NCBI GenBank assembly: GCA_024653215.1
Contig: JANLFU010000003.1
Coordinates: forward strand, 62,001 to 126,000
Reading direction: 5' to 3'
DNA: 64,000 nt
Origin: Candidatus Saccharicenans sp.
GTDB lineage: Bacteria > Acidobacteriota > Aminicenantia > Aminicenantales > Saccharicenantaceae
The first letter of the stretch is position 1. The number at the start of each line of letters is the position of its first letter. Shown here in pieces: positions 26,884 through 36,506 of this stretch. The notes beneath the pieces are model-generated. The model was given only the letters and a program-made list of their open reading frames with translations, was not told the DNA's origin and did not search any database. The position numbers and the translations under genes are program-made.

Positions 26884-28773
26884 CTAAAGGAGTTTTTGTT
26901 TTCGGTAGAAGTCCCTGATGGAAGCGGTCAGACCGTCGGCATCGAGTCCCAGGACCTTGCGGATTTCTTCCGGCTTGCCCAGGGGATAGAGGTCGGCCGG
27001 AAGGCCAAAGGCTTTAAAGGCCGGGCCGTAGACCTGATAGCGGTCGAGCATTTCCCGCAGGGCGCTGCCGAACCCGCCTTCCACCACCCCTTCTTCCAGG
27101 CTGATGATGACCCGGGCCTTTCGGGCCAGTTCGGGCAGGAGGATTTCGTCCAGCGGCCGGGCGAACCTGGCGTTGACCACCGCCAGCGAAATTCCTTCTT
27201 TTTCCAGCCGGCGGGCCACTTCCAGCCCGGTGGCCACCATGTTGCCGTAGGCTACCAGCAGGTCCTGGCCGGTTTTCAAGACCTCGGCCTGGCCGGCCGG
27301 GATGAACCGGAATTCTTTTTCCAGGGGGACACCGAGACCAGCTCCCTTGGGAAAACGGATGGCCACCGGGTGCCCGTACCGGAAAGCCGAGTATACCATG
27401 TGTCGGAGCTCGTTCTCGTCGCGGGGGGCCATCAGGATCATGTTCGGCAAATGCCGCAGGTAGGCAATGTCATTGGTACCCTGGTGGGTGGGGCCGTCCT
27501 CTCCGACTATGCCGGCCCGGTCCAGGGCAAAGACCACCGGCAGGTCCATCAGGCAGACCTCGTGAAAAATCTGGTCGTAAGCCCGCTGGAGGAAAGTGGA
27601 GTAGATGGCCACCAGGGGTTTTAATCCTGAAATGGCCAGCCCGGCGGCGAAATTGACGGCATGCTGTTCGGCAATGCCCACGTCAAAAAAACGGTCGGGG
27701 TTCTCTTCGGCAAACTTATTCAGGCCGGTGCCGTCGGTCATGGCCGCGGTGATGGCGATAATCCTGGGATCGCTCCGGCCGAGTTCAGCCACCGCTTCGC
27801 CAAATACCCGGGAATAACTGGGAAGCTCTTCATGCTTTAAGGACTCTCCGGTGGCAATGACAAAGGGGGAAGCGCTGTGAAACTTTTCCGGGTTGAGCTG
27901 GGCCGGGCGATAGCCCTTGCCCTTCTGGGTGACGCAGTGGATTAGAATCGGGCCCGGGTAGTTCCGGGCGTGGTCCAGGGCTTCGATCAGGCTGTGGAGA
28001 CTGTGTCCGTGAATGGGACCGATGTACCTTATGCCCAGCTCTTCAAAGAAGACACCAGGGAAAAAGGTCTTCTTGATCAGGTCTTCCAGGGCCCGGGCCG
28101 CCCGGATAAGGGGCCAGCCGAGCTTGGGAATGGAGCGCAGAACGGACTTGGTCTGCTCTTTTATCCTGAGATAGGGCTGCCCGGAAACCAGGTAGGAGAG
28201 ATACCGGGAAAGGGCCCCGACATTGGGAGAGATGCTCATTTCGTTATAATTTAGGACAATGATCAGCCTTTCCCTCAGGTGGCCGATCTGGTTGAGGGCT
28301 TCGTAGGCCACTCCGCCGGTCAGGCTGCCGTCGCCCACCACGGCGATAACGTTATGGTTTTCCCCCTTCCGGTCGCGGGCTACGGCCAGGCCGAGGGCCG
28401 CCGACAGGGCAGTTGAGGCATGCCCGGTATTGTAAACGTCGTGGGGACTTTCTTCGAGACAGGGGTAGCCAAGGAGCCCGCCAAACTGGCGCAGACGGGT
28501 AAACTCTTTCTGGCGACCGGTCAGCAGCTTGTGGGTATAACACTGGTGGCCGACATCCCAGACGATCTTGTCCCGAGGCGAGTCAAAAACATAATGCAGG
28601 GCCAGGGTCAGCTCCACCACTCCCAGGTTGGAAGCCAGGTGTCCGCCGGTCCGGGAAACCGTTTCGATGATTCTGGCCCTGATTTCCGTGGCCAGCTCGG
28701 CCAGTTCCGGAATGGACAGCTTCTTGAGGTCCTGGGGGCTTTTGATTCCTGGCAGAATTTTTTCCGGGCTCAT
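26884..28773 (-). CDS. dxs: 1-deoxy-D-xylulose-5-phosphate synthase
   Basis: 629 residues, normal length. Condenses pyruvate and glyceraldehyde-3-phosphate in the first step of the MEP isoprenoid pathway. Thiamine-diphosphate motif GDGSLTGGVAYEALN begins near residue 148; the transketolase pyrimidine domain shows DRAGIVGEDGPTHQG (about 430); the N-terminus has the DVGHQCYTHK loop. The start overlaps the ispA stop by four bases, linking synthesis of precursor and C15/C20 chain. Confidence 0.97.
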   Translation of the reverse strand: MSPEKILPGIKSPQDLKKLSIPELAELATEIRARIIETVSRTGGHLASNLGVVELTLALHYVFDSPRDKIVWDVGHQCYTHKLLTGRQKEFTRLRQFGGLLGYPCLEESPHDVYNTGHASTALSAALGLAVARDRKGENHNVIAVVGDGSLTGGVAYEALNQIGHLRERLIIVLNYNEMSISPNVGALSRYLSYLVSGQPYLRIKEQTKSVLRSIPKLGWPLIRAARALEDLIKKTFFPGVFFEELGIRYIGPIHGHSLHSLIEALDHARNYPGPILIHCVTQKGKGYRPAQLNPEKFHSASPFVIATGESLKHEELPSYSRVFGEAVAELGRSDPRIIAITAAMTDGTGLNKFAEENPDRFFDVGIAEQHAVNFAAGLAISGLKPLVAIYSTFLQRAYDQIFHEVCLMDLPVVFALDRAGIVGEDGPTHQGTNDIAYLRHLPNMILMAPRDENELRHMVYSAFRYGHPVAIRFPKGAGLGVPLEKEFRFIPAGQAEVLKTGQDLLVAYGNMVATGLEVARRLEKEGISLAVVNARFARPLDEILLPELARKARVIISLEEGVVEGGFGSALREMLDRYQVYGPAFKAFGLPADLYPLGKPEEIRKVLGLDADGLTASIRDFYRKQKLL

Positions 28774-29639
28774 GTTGAATTCTCCCGGCCTGGTTGCAGG
28801 TGTCTGATAAAAAAACTCAGAATATCTGAATTTATATGGCTTTCTTCAAGGGCTTGCTGGGCCCTCTCCAGCCAGGTTTCCAGGAGTTCCAGGGAGGTTG
28901 ACCTGCCCAGAATCCTGGCCAGGTTGGGGCGGATAGCTTTTCCGGTCGCCTGGTCCTGGCCAAGGTCCTGTAGGTCATCTCGAAGCTGGAAGGCCAGTCC
29001 CAGGTATAAACCGAATTTCTCCAGGCCCTGGATGGCAGCTTCCGGGGCCCCGGCCAGCCTGGCTCCGGAAACGGCTGAGACCCTGATCAGCCCGGCTGTT
29101 TTTCTGGCGGCCATCTCCTGGTAAGCCGCCGGGTCAAGGTTGTCGGGATTGGAATTTATATCCAGCCATTGCCCGGCGATCATGCCCCGGGGACCGGCAG
29201 CCATGGCCATCTCGGCCGCGACGCGGGCCTTTAGTCCCTGGTCATTGGCCGGGGCCGGAGCCGCGGCCATTATCTCAAAGGCCAGGGTCAGCAGGCCGTC
29301 GCCGGCCAGCAGGGCCAGGGCCTCGCCGAATTTTTTATGACAGGAGGGCCGACCGCGCCTGAAGTCATCATCATCCATGGACGGCAGGTCGTCATGAATC
29401 AAAGAATAGTTGTGGATTAATTCCACGGCACAGGCATAGGGCAGGAGCAGCTCTTCGGTGGCTCCGAAATGTTCTCCGCTGGCCAGAAGCAGTAGAGGGC
29501 GGAATCGTTTCCCGCCGCCCAGAACGGCATAGCGCATGGCCTCAAAGACCGGGGAGTCTTCCCCCGATAGATAGTAATCCAGGGCCTTTTCCAGCCGTTT
29601 GCGTTTGCGGTCGAGGTAAGATTCCAGATCGATATTCAT
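28770..29639 (-). CDS. ispA: Polyprenyl (farnesyl/geranylgeranyl) diphosphate synthase
   Basis: 289 residues. The first Asp-rich motif is in DDLPSMDDDDFRRG (about residue 83) and the second in FQLRDDLQD (about 220), both needed for Mg2+-diphosphate binding. Alanine and small residues just before the first motif suggest a short C15-C20 product, but chain length cannot be fixed by eye. Part of the xseA-xseB-ispA-dxs group seen in many bacteria. Confidence 0.94.
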   Translation of the reverse strand: MNIDLESYLDRKRKRLEKALDYYLSGEDSPVFEAMRYAVLGGGKRFRPLLLLASGEHFGATEELLLPYACAVELIHNYSLIHDDLPSMDDDDFRRGRPSCHKKFGEALALLAGDGLLTLAFEIMAAAPAPANDQGLKARVAAEMAMAAGPRGMIAGQWLDINSNPDNLDPAAYQEMAARKTAGLIRVSAVSGARLAGAPEAAIQGLEKFGLYLGLAFQLRDDLQDLGQDQATGKAIRPNLARILGRSTSLELLETWLERAQQALEESHINSDILSFFIRHLQPGRENST

Positions 29640-29665
29640 CTTCTAGCCGGCTCTTTCCGTCTTGG

Positions 29666-29962
29666 TTAGCTTTCTTCTTCGTCTTCGTCCTTTTCCTGGT
29701 CCTCTTCCAGGGCAGAAGCGTTCAGGTCTTCCGGTATGAAATCGCGGGCCTGCAGCTCGCCCTTTTCGTCCTTGAGCAGGATTTCGATTTTCTTTTCGGC
29801 CTTGTCCAGCTCGGACCGGAGAAACCTGGTCAGCTTGATGCCCTTTTCAAACAGGGCCAGGGATTCATTCAGGGCCAGGCCTCCCTTTTCCAGCTTGGCC
29901 ACGATCTGTTCCAGTTCGGCCAGGGCCTTTTCAAAATTCATCTCTTTTCCCTTGGTGTTCAT
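29666..29962 (-). CDS. xseB: Exodeoxyribonuclease VII small subunit
   Basis: 98 residues: the family core FEKALAELEQIVAKLEKGGLAL-type helix (about 9-60), then a Glu/Asp-rich tail (EEDQEKDEDEEES) longer than in most homologues. ATG 29962 has AGGAG five bases upstream and overlaps the xseA stop by four bases. Forms the stem of exonuclease VII with XseA, degrading single-stranded DNA. Confidence 0.93.
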   Translation of the reverse strand: MNTKGKEMNFEKALAELEQIVAKLEKGGLALNESLALFEKGIKLTRFLRSELDKAEKKIEILLKDEKGELQARDFIPEDLNASALEEDQEKDEDEEES

Positions 29963-31332
29963 TGGCTCTCCTTGATGAATTTTGATTCAATCTTAACCTT
30001 GGGGTCAACCCGGTTGACCCGGCAATCCAGCTCGCCCCGGTAGAAGGAAACGATGACCTCCTCGCCGGGCTCGACTTCGCTGGCCTTCTGCACCGGCAGC
30101 AGCCCTCCGGCTTTCCAGCAGATGGCATAACCTTTCTTGATGACGTTGAGCGGAGACAGGTTGTCGAGGGAGGAGGCCAGACGCTTCCAGACCCCGTCCA
30201 GCTCGCTCAACCTGATTTGCAGCAGGTGGCGCATGGTCTGCCCGAGCTGCTGGCTGCGATTCTTATAGTCAGAAAGAAGTTGTTTTCTGGTCTGGATGGC
30301 CTTCCAGGCCCGGTTCTCGAGTTCGTCCAGGCTCTGGCCGAGGTCCATCAGGTGGTACTCGAAATTGCGGATGATGCGTTCTTCGGCCAGCAGGTTGACC
30401 CGGCTGCGCAACCTCTCCAGGTGATATTTTTCCAGCTGGCAGAGGCGGTTGAGCAGGTTATCGATTTTCTCCCGGAACTCTTCTTCCTTGGAAACCACCA
30501 TTTCGGCCGCGGCCGAGGGGGTGGAAGCCCTGATGTCGGCCACGAAGTCAGCGATGGTGAAGTCTATCTCGTGACCCACGGCCGAAATGACCGGCTTGGT
30601 CTTCATACAGTTGAAGATGGCCCTGGCCACCACTTCTTCATTAAAGGCCCAGAGGTCTTCGATCGAGCCGCCACCCCGGCCGACTATGACCACATCGATG
30701 TCGTCCCGGCGGCTGAAATAGTCCAGTCCCTGGGCAATATTCTGGGCCGCCCCTTCACCCTGGACCAGGGAAGGATAAATTATGATGTGCAGGCGGTTGA
30801 AGCGGCGCTCGATAATCCTGAGGATATCGCGAATCGCCGCCCCGGTGGGCGAGGTCACGATTCCGATTTTCTTCGGTAGCAGGGGAAGCTTTTTCTTGTA
30901 CTTGGGGTCGAACAGGCCTTCGGCCTGCAGCCTGGCCTTCAGCTGTTCAAAGGCCAGTTGCAGTGCTCCCTTCCCCCTGGGTTCCAGCTTTTCCACCACC
31001 AGCTGGTAATCGCCGCTCTTTTCATAGACGGTTATCCGCCCGCCGCAGATTACTTTCATTCCATCCTTGAGCTCGAAGCGGGGAGACAGGTTGTTTTTCT
31101 TCAATTCTGACTGGATGCGGCTGGCGTCGCTGCGGAACATGACCGCCCGGAGCTGGGCATTCTCATCCTTGAGGGTAAAGTAAAAATGGCCGGAAGCCGG
31201 CTGCCTGAGGTTGGAAATTTCTCCTTCCACCCAGACAAAGGGGAAGGCCGATTCCAGCTCCAGCCGGACCAGACGGGTCAGCTCGCTGACGGTGTAGACG
31301 CGGTCCCTGACAATCAGGCTCTCAGTCTTCAC
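29959..31332 (-). CDS. xseA: Exodeoxyribonuclease VII large subunit
   Basis: 457 residues. N-terminal OB fold (about 10-105; VWVEGEISNLRQPASGH), catalytic domain with GIVTSPTGAAIRDIL (about 148) and GRGGGSIEDLWAFN (about 203), then the long coiled-coil part (about 280-400) that binds XseB. Cuts single-stranded DNA from both ends without metal dependence. Overlaps ymdB by 11 bases and xseB by four. Confidence 0.96.
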   Translation of the reverse strand: MKTESLIVRDRVYTVSELTRLVRLELESAFPFVWVEGEISNLRQPASGHFYFTLKDENAQLRAVMFRSDASRIQSELKKNNLSPRFELKDGMKVICGGRITVYEKSGDYQLVVEKLEPRGKGALQLAFEQLKARLQAEGLFDPKYKKKLPLLPKKIGIVTSPTGAAIRDILRIIERRFNRLHIIIYPSLVQGEGAAQNIAQGLDYFSRRDDIDVVIVGRGGGSIEDLWAFNEEVVARAIFNCMKTKPVISAVGHEIDFTIADFVADIRASTPSAAAEMVVSKEEEFREKIDNLLNRLCQLEKYHLERLRSRVNLLAEERIIRNFEYHLMDLGQSLDELENRAWKAIQTRKQLLSDYKNRSQQLGQTMRHLLQIRLSELDGVWKRLASSLDNLSPLNVIKKGYAICWKAGGLLPVQKASEVEPGEEVIVSFYRGELDCRVNRVDPKVKIESKFIKESQ

Positions 31333-32125
31333 TCTGGACCTCGGTTAAAAGCTCGCGCTTTATGTTTAAGGCCCTGCCGCTGGCCGGGTCAATATCAATG
31401 TAAACGGCGCTCAGCATCAGGCCGTCGGTGGCCGGCTCGAAGCGCTGCGGCCTGGAGGTCAGGAACCTCTGCAGGGCCTGTTCCGGTTTCATCCCGATCA
31501 CGGAGTTCAATCCGCCAGCCATGCCCACGTCGGTGATGTAGGCGGTCCCGCCGGGCAGCAGCCTTTCGTCGGCGGTGGGAGTATGGGTGTGGGTGCCGAT
31601 GACGGCCGACACCCGGCCGTTCAGGTACCAGCCCAGGGCCTGTTTTTCCGAGGTGGCCTCGGCGTGAAAGTCTATTATAACTATCGGAGTAATCGGGATT
31701 ATTTCCCCCAGCAGGCGGTCGGCGGCCAGGAATGGGCAGTCAATCGGTTCCATGAAGACCCGGCCCTGGAGGTTGACCACGGCCGCCCTGACTCCTTTTT
31801 CGCTCTGGTAGATATAGTAACCGTGCCCGGGATTGGCCGCCGGATAGTTGGCCGGGCGCAGCAACCGGGGTTCCTTTTCCATGTAGTTCAGGACTTCCTT
31901 CTTATCCCAGATGTGGTTACCGGAGGTCAGGACGTCCACCTGGAAAAAGAGTTCCTTGCCGGTTTCCTCGGTCAGGCCATTGCCGCCGGAGGCGTTTTCA
32001 CCGTTGGCCACCACCAGGTCAGGCTGGTACTTTTTCCGCAGTTCCGGCAGGAACCGGGCCAGGGCCCGCCGTCCCGGACGTCCGATGAGGTCTCCTATGA
32101 ACAGGACTCCGAATTTATCTGGCAT
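31322..32125 (-). CDS. ymdB: YmdB-family metallophosphoesterase
   Basis: 267 residues. Metal-binding motifs: [11 protein letters not shown] (residue 11 on), [11 protein letters not shown] (about 40), [10 protein letters not shown] (about 71), [10 protein letters not shown] (about 151) and [11 protein letters not shown] (about 178). The Bacillus homologue hydrolyses 2',3'-cyclic nucleotides and is linked to RNase Y. Here it overlaps the rny stop by 11 bases, which fits a role in processing products of RNA decay. Confidence 0.94.
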   Translation of the reverse strand: MPDKFGVLFIGDLIGRPGRRALARFLPELRKKYQPDLVVANGENASGGNGLTEETGKELFFQVDVLTSGNHIWDKKEVLNYMEKEPRLLRPANYPAANPGHGYYIYQSEKGVRAAVVNLQGRVFMEPIDCPFLAADRLLGEIIPITPIVIIDFHAEATSEKQALGWYLNGRVSAVIGTHTHTPTADERLLPGGTAYITDVGMAGGLNSVIGMKPEQALQRFLTSRPQRFEPATDGLMLSAVYIDIDPASGRALNIKRELLTEVQSED

Positions 32126-33677
32126 ACTCCACCGCTCTCATCTCTCTTATGACCATGACCTTGATCTGGCCCGGGTAATCGAGTTCATCCTTGATTTTCT
32201 GGGCAATATCCCTGGCAATGACCATGGCCCGGTCGTCTGAAACTTTCTGGGCATCGACGATGATCCTGATCTCCCGGCCGGCCTGCAGGGCAAAGGCCTT
32301 GGCCACGCCCTCGAAAGAAGTGGCGATCTGTTCCAGTTTCTCCAGGCGCTGGATGTAGGTCTCCAGGAGTTCACGCCTGGCGCCCGGTCGGGCAGCGGAC
32401 AGGGTGTCGGCGGCCTGGACCAGCACCGCTTCGACCGACGGGAAGTCAATATCCCGGTGGTGGGAGGCAATGGCCTGGATGACCGCCTCGGATTCACCGT
32501 ACTTCTTGGTCAGTTCCACCGAGAGTTCGGTGTGGGTACCCTCGTAGTCTTTATCTACGGCCTTGCCTATGTCATGGAGCAACCCGGCCCGCAGGGCCAC
32601 GTTGACATCGGCTCCCAGCTCCCGGGCCATCAGGGCGGCCAGCATGGCCACCTCCTTGGCGTGCTGCAGGACATTCTGCCCGTAGCTGGTGCGGTATTTC
32701 AGCTTGCCCAGGTACTTGATCAGCTCCGGATGCATGTTCTGGATACCGAGCTCGTACAGGGTATTTTCGCCTTCCTGCTTGATTTTTTCTTCCAGCTCGG
32801 CCTTGACCTGCTCCACGATATCCTCGATCCTGGCCGGGTGAATGCGGCCGTCGGCCACCAGTTTTTCAATGGCCATCCTGGCCAGTTCTCGCCTCAGGGG
32901 GTCGAAGCTGGAGAGGATTACCGCCTCCGGGGTGTCGTCGACGATGATGTCAACTCCGGTGGCCATTTCCAGGGCCCGGATGTTGCGGCCCTCGCGCCCG
33001 ATGATCCGGCCTTTCATGTCGTCCGAGGGCAGGTCCACCACCGAAACCGTGGTCTCCACCACGTGCTCGGCGGCCGAGCGCTGGATGGCATTGGAAATTA
33101 TCTCCCGGGCCAGGGCCCGGCTCTTCTCCCGGGTCTCTTCTTCCACCCGCCGGATGGCCTGGACAGCCTGAAGCTTGGCCTCGTCTTCTATCTTCCTGAT
33201 GAGGGTATTCCGGGCTTCTTCCTGGGTCAGGCCGGCAATGCGTTCCAGTTCTTCGGTCTGTTTCTGGAGGTTTTCAGTGATTTTCTGCTCCAGGGCCTCC
33301 AGTTCTTTCTCTTTTCCATACAGACGGCGCTCTTTGGCTGACAGGTCCCTCTCTTTCCTTTCCAGGTTCTGGTAGCGCCGTTCCAGGGCCTCTTCCTTGT
33401 TGAGCAGCCTCCGCTCCAGCTCGCTCAGTTTCCGCCTTTTTTCCCTGGTCTGGGCTTCGAACTCGGCCTGCCGGGCGGCATCCTTTTCACGGGCCTCGGC
33501 CTCAGCCTGTTTTTTTATTTTCTCGGCTTCCTCGACGGCCCGGGCCAGTATCTCTTTAGCCTGGGCTTCGGCCTGCAGCAGTCCTTTCAGCCCCCGGCTC
33601 CGCTTGAGCAGCAGGAAAATAAGGAACAGAAGAATTAAAGATAAAACGGGGATTCCCGCGATCAGTACGGCCTTCAT
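32115..33677 (-). CDS. rny: Ribonuclease Y
   Basis: 520 residues from ATG 33677, chosen because GAGGAGG lies seven bases upstream; a TTG two codons before is not needed. One N-terminal membrane helix (about 4-25), a long charged coiled coil (about 28-190), a KH domain (about 210-270; [15 protein letters not shown]) and an HD domain (HDIGKAVD near 368). Endonuclease that starts mRNA decay at the membrane. Directly after zapA and before ymdB. Confidence 0.97.
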   Translation of the reverse strand: MKAVLIAGIPVLSLILLFLIFLLLKRSRGLKGLLQAEAQAKEILARAVEEAEKIKKQAEAEAREKDAARQAEFEAQTREKRRKLSELERRLLNKEEALERRYQNLERKERDLSAKERRLYGKEKELEALEQKITENLQKQTEELERIAGLTQEEARNTLIRKIEDEAKLQAVQAIRRVEEETREKSRALAREIISNAIQRSAAEHVVETTVSVVDLPSDDMKGRIIGREGRNIRALEMATGVDIIVDDTPEAVILSSFDPLRRELARMAIEKLVADGRIHPARIEDIVEQVKAELEEKIKQEGENTLYELGIQNMHPELIKYLGKLKYRTSYGQNVLQHAKEVAMLAALMARELGADVNVALRAGLLHDIGKAVDKDYEGTHTELSVELTKKYGESEAVIQAIASHHRDIDFPSVEAVLVQAADTLSAARPGARRELLETYIQRLEKLEQIATSFEGVAKAFALQAGREIRIIVDAQKVSDDRAMVIARDIAQKIKDELDYPGQIKVMVIREMRAVEYAR

Positions 33678-33694
33678 GGTCAAACCTCCTCACC

Positions 33695-33866
33695 GGACCA
33701 CAGGGCCAAAGGAGTAAGGGTGAGGTCAGGCCATCACTCTGGAAGGGTAAAGCGCTTCCGCCCCTTGAGGCCGTGGCAGAAGCCACAGGTTTTTCTCTCT
33801 GAAAACATCCCGCAATTAGACTCGAGGTCTAATCTATCGAAAGAAATAGATAAAAAGTCTCCTGCA
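33695..33866 (-). ncRNA. Candidate structured RNA (6S RNA or rny leader) between zapA and rny
   Basis: This 190-base gap is long for a run in which other genes touch or overlap. On the minus strand it has a 7-bp stem ATTAGAC/GTCTAAT (33829-33811), a strong hairpin around GTGGC-TTCT-GCCAC (33785-33772), GGAAG/CTTCC, and CCTCACC (33725-33719) complementary to GGTGAGG (33694-33688), which overlaps the rny ribosome site. In many proteobacteria the 6S RNA gene lies right after zapA, and from memory the zapA-6S-rny order also occurs in some other groups. The 6S identity is inference from position; I could not align it to the 6S consensus. Confidence 0.35.
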
Positions 33867-34196
33867 TTAAGGGGTAAGTTTTTCCAGAGTTTCATAATCA
33901 TTTTCATGTTGCTTAACCTGATCCTCAATCCTGGCCAGTTCCGTCTCCAGACGGCCCAGAGCCTCTCTCAGTTGATCGATGCGGCTTTCCGAAACGAACA
34001 GCTCGTCAGCGATGTTCAGGGCGGTCAGGACGGCGACCTTGGCCACGTCCGACGACCGCGATTTCAGGGCCACATCCCGCATCTTCTGATCAACGAAAGA
34101 AGTCAACTGGCCGATGTATCTCTCGTCTTCTTCTCCTTTGACGCAGATCCTGTATTTATTTCCAAAAATTTCAATCTCGATTATTTTCTCTTTCAT
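33867..34196 (-). CDS. zapA: Cell division protein ZapA
   Basis: 109 residues: an N-terminal beta-rich head (about 1-55; EIFGNKYRICVKGEEDERYI) and a C-terminal coiled coil (about 60-105). ZapA bundles FtsZ filaments at the division ring. It overlaps the preceding coiled-coil gene by four bases, and the pheT-zapB-zapA order supports the call. Confidence 0.9.
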   Translation of the reverse strand: MKEKIIEIEIFGNKYRICVKGEEDERYIGQLTSFVDQKMRDVALKSRSSDVAKVAVLTALNIADELFVSESRIDQLREALGRLETELARIEDQVKQHENDYETLEKLTP

Positions 34197-34453
34197 ACAC
34201 CCAGCTTTTCCATCTGAGTGATCAGGGCTTCAATCCGGCTTCGGACCTCTTCTTTTTCTTCCTGCAGTCGCTTCAGTTCTTCTTCCAGGCTGCCCGCTTT
34301 CCTGAGCCTTTCCTCGAGCTCCTTCTTGTCGGCCTTCAGGTGCTTGAGCTCTTCTTTAAGGCGGGCATTTTCCTGGGAAAGCCGGGAAAAATGCTCAACA
34401 ATCTGAGTTATCTTGCCCTCAAGTATTTTAATCCGCTCCAGCTCGGATGTCAA
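34193..34453 (-). CDS. ZapB-like short coiled-coil protein
   Basis: 86 residues, almost entirely a heptad coiled coil rich in Leu, Glu, Lys and Arg (ILEGKITQIVEHFSRLSQEN onward). Size and position just before zapA match ZapB-type partners that link ZapA to the division apparatus. Coiled coils carry little family signal, so the call rests on context. Starts ten bases after pheT. Confidence 0.7.
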   Translation of the reverse strand: MTSELERIKILEGKITQIVEHFSRLSQENARLKEELKHLKADKKELEERLRKAGSLEEELKRLQEEKEEVRSRIEALITQMEKLGV

Positions 34454-34463
34454 TTTAGCCTCC

Positions 34464-36506
34464 TTATCTCAACCGTATCTTAAGGGTGGACTTAAGCTGA
34501 GAGGTTATTTCCTGCATGGCCCGGTCCACCTCTTCGGTCTGAAGGGTGCGGGCTGAATGCCGGAAATAAAACCTGACTGAAAAACTGACCATCCCCGGCG
34601 GCAGGGATTTTCCCTGGAACCGGTCGTAGATCTGGAAATTTTCCAGGTACGGTATGTTCAATTTTTGCAGTTGCTGTTGAATCTGCTGGTAGTTGAGGCT
34701 ATCCTCCACCAGGAAGGACAGGTCGCGGCTGGTCCCCGGGTACCTGGGAACCGGCTGGAAACTGAAGGCCCTGGGTTGCTTGCGCAGGAGTTCGTTCAGA
34801 TCGATTTCGGCGCAGTACACCGGACGCTCCAGGTCGTAGCTCCTGGCCAGGTTGCTGTTCAGCAGACCCAGCAGGCCGACCGGCTCGTTCTTTACCTGGA
34901 TCCTCAGGGCCTGCCCGGGTTCAAAGAACGGGTGTTCAACCGGCTCAAAGGACAGCTGGTCGTAACCGAGGTAGTAACAAATGTCTTCCACCGCTCCCTT
35001 CAGAACATAGAAGTCGGTTTCCTTTTCATTTTCTTTCCAGGTTCGGCCAGACCTCAGGCCGGTGGTCAGGATTCCCAGGTTCAGGTTTTCGCGGTGGGTT
35101 TCTTCCTGTTCCCAGTAGTAGATATTGCCCACCTCGAAAATATGCACCCCTTCAGCTTCCCGGTTGAAGTTCCAGACGGCATTTTCAACCAGACCGGGAA
35201 GAAGTGAAGTCCTCAGGGCAGACAATTTGGCCGAGATTGGGTTCTGCAGCCTTATCGGCTGGCAGCCGGTCTGCCAGGACTGTTCCTTTTCCGGGTCGGT
35301 GAAGCTGAAATTGATGACCTCGTCAAACCCATGATGAAAGAGGACCTCTTTCAACCGCCAGACCCGGTCTCTTCTCCGGTCGGCCGGCAATTCAAATGAT
35401 TTGACCGGGGTTACGGCGCTGGGGATGCGGTCATAGCCATAGAACCGGGCCACCTCTTCCACCAGGTCGGCTTCCCTTTCCAGGTCAACCCGGAAGCTGG
35501 GGATCTCGGCCGTCCAGACCTGTGGACCCTGTTCTTTGAGTTTCAGCCCGAGGCCGGTGAGTGTTTTCACCACGAATTCCGGCTCGATTTCCAGGCCCAG
35601 AAGTTCGTTGATTCTCCTAAGCCTAAGGGTAATCGATCTGGGCTTGCGGGGGGCGGGGTAGACGTCGAGCAGACCCCTGGAAACCCGGCCGCCAAATTCG
35701 CACAGCAGGGAAGCGGCCATGACCGCTGCCACCGGGGCGGCGTTGGGGTCAGCCCCGCGTTCGAAGCGGTAGGAAGCATCGGTGCTCAGCCCCAGCTTCT
35801 TGGCGGTCAATCGTATGGAAACGGGGTTGAAATTGGCGCTTTCTATGAAGACATCGGTGGTGGACTCGGTTATACCCGACTCCTCGCCTCCGATCACTCC
35901 GGCTATGGCTACCGGGGTGGTTTCGTCAGCTATGACCAGCATATCGGGTTCGAGTTCCACCCTCTGGCCTTCGAGAGTCCGGATGGTCTCTCCCTTTCTG
36001 GCCTTTCGGATTTTGATCTTGCTACCCTTTAATTTGGCCAGGTCAAAGGTGTGAATGGGTTGCCCGAGAGAAAAACAGACGTAGTTGCTGACATCCACCA
36101 CGTTGTTGATCGGTCGGAGGCCAACGGCTTCCAGCCTTTTCTTCAACCAGTCGGGCGATGGTCCAACCCTGACTCCCTTCACCACCAGGCCGCAGTACCG
36201 GGGGCAGAGCTGGGGGTCCAGGATGTTAATGTCCACCAGGCTTGAGGTCGACTGGGGCAGTTCCTTGAGGGGCCAGTTCCTGGTCTTCAGGCTGAGGTCC
36301 AGCAGGGTGGCTATCTCCCGGGCCACTCCCAGGTGGCCCAGGGTGTCGGGGCGGTTGGCATAGGTTTCTATTTCAAAGACGGTATCTTCACCCGCTGCGG
36401 TTACTGACTCCACCATCAGCCCGATCTGGTTCAGGCAGCCGGCCAGCTCCTCGGGCGGCAGGTTGAGGTTCACGAATTCTTTTAGCCAGGCGTATGATAT
36501 TTTCAT
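34464..36506 (-). CDS. pheT: Phenylalanyl-tRNA synthetase beta subunit lacking the B2 tRNA-binding domain
   Basis: 680 residues, against about 790-800 for common bacterial PheT. It begins MKISYAWLKEFVNL and passes directly from GLMVESVTAAG (about residue 38) to VFEIETYANRPDTLGHLGVARE, so the EMAP/Trbp-like OB domain that normally lies between (about 110 residues) is missing. The B3/B4 editing domain (about 120-320), B5 (about 330-400), the catalytic-like core, and the C-terminal ferredoxin-like anticodon domain (about 590-680; RYPGTSRDLSFLVED) are present. Overlaps pheS by four bases. The reading frame is intact, so it is a natural short form. Confidence 0.95.
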   Translation of the reverse strand: MKISYAWLKEFVNLNLPPEELAGCLNQIGLMVESVTAAGEDTVFEIETYANRPDTLGHLGVAREIATLLDLSLKTRNWPLKELPQSTSSLVDINILDPQLCPRYCGLVVKGVRVGPSPDWLKKRLEAVGLRPINNVVDVSNYVCFSLGQPIHTFDLAKLKGSKIKIRKARKGETIRTLEGQRVELEPDMLVIADETTPVAIAGVIGGEESGITESTTDVFIESANFNPVSIRLTAKKLGLSTDASYRFERGADPNAAPVAAVMAASLLCEFGGRVSRGLLDVYPAPRKPRSITLRLRRINELLGLEIEPEFVVKTLTGLGLKLKEQGPQVWTAEIPSFRVDLEREADLVEEVARFYGYDRIPSAVTPVKSFELPADRRRDRVWRLKEVLFHHGFDEVINFSFTDPEKEQSWQTGCQPIRLQNPISAKLSALRTSLLPGLVENAVWNFNREAEGVHIFEVGNIYYWEQEETHRENLNLGILTTGLRSGRTWKENEKETDFYVLKGAVEDICYYLGYDQLSFEPVEHPFFEPGQALRIQVKNEPVGLLGLLNSNLARSYDLERPVYCAEIDLNELLRKQPRAFSFQPVPRYPGTSRDLSFLVEDSLNYQQIQQQLQKLNIPYLENFQIYDRFQGKSLPPGMVSFSVRFYFRHSARTLQTEEVDRAMQEITSQLKSTLKIRLR

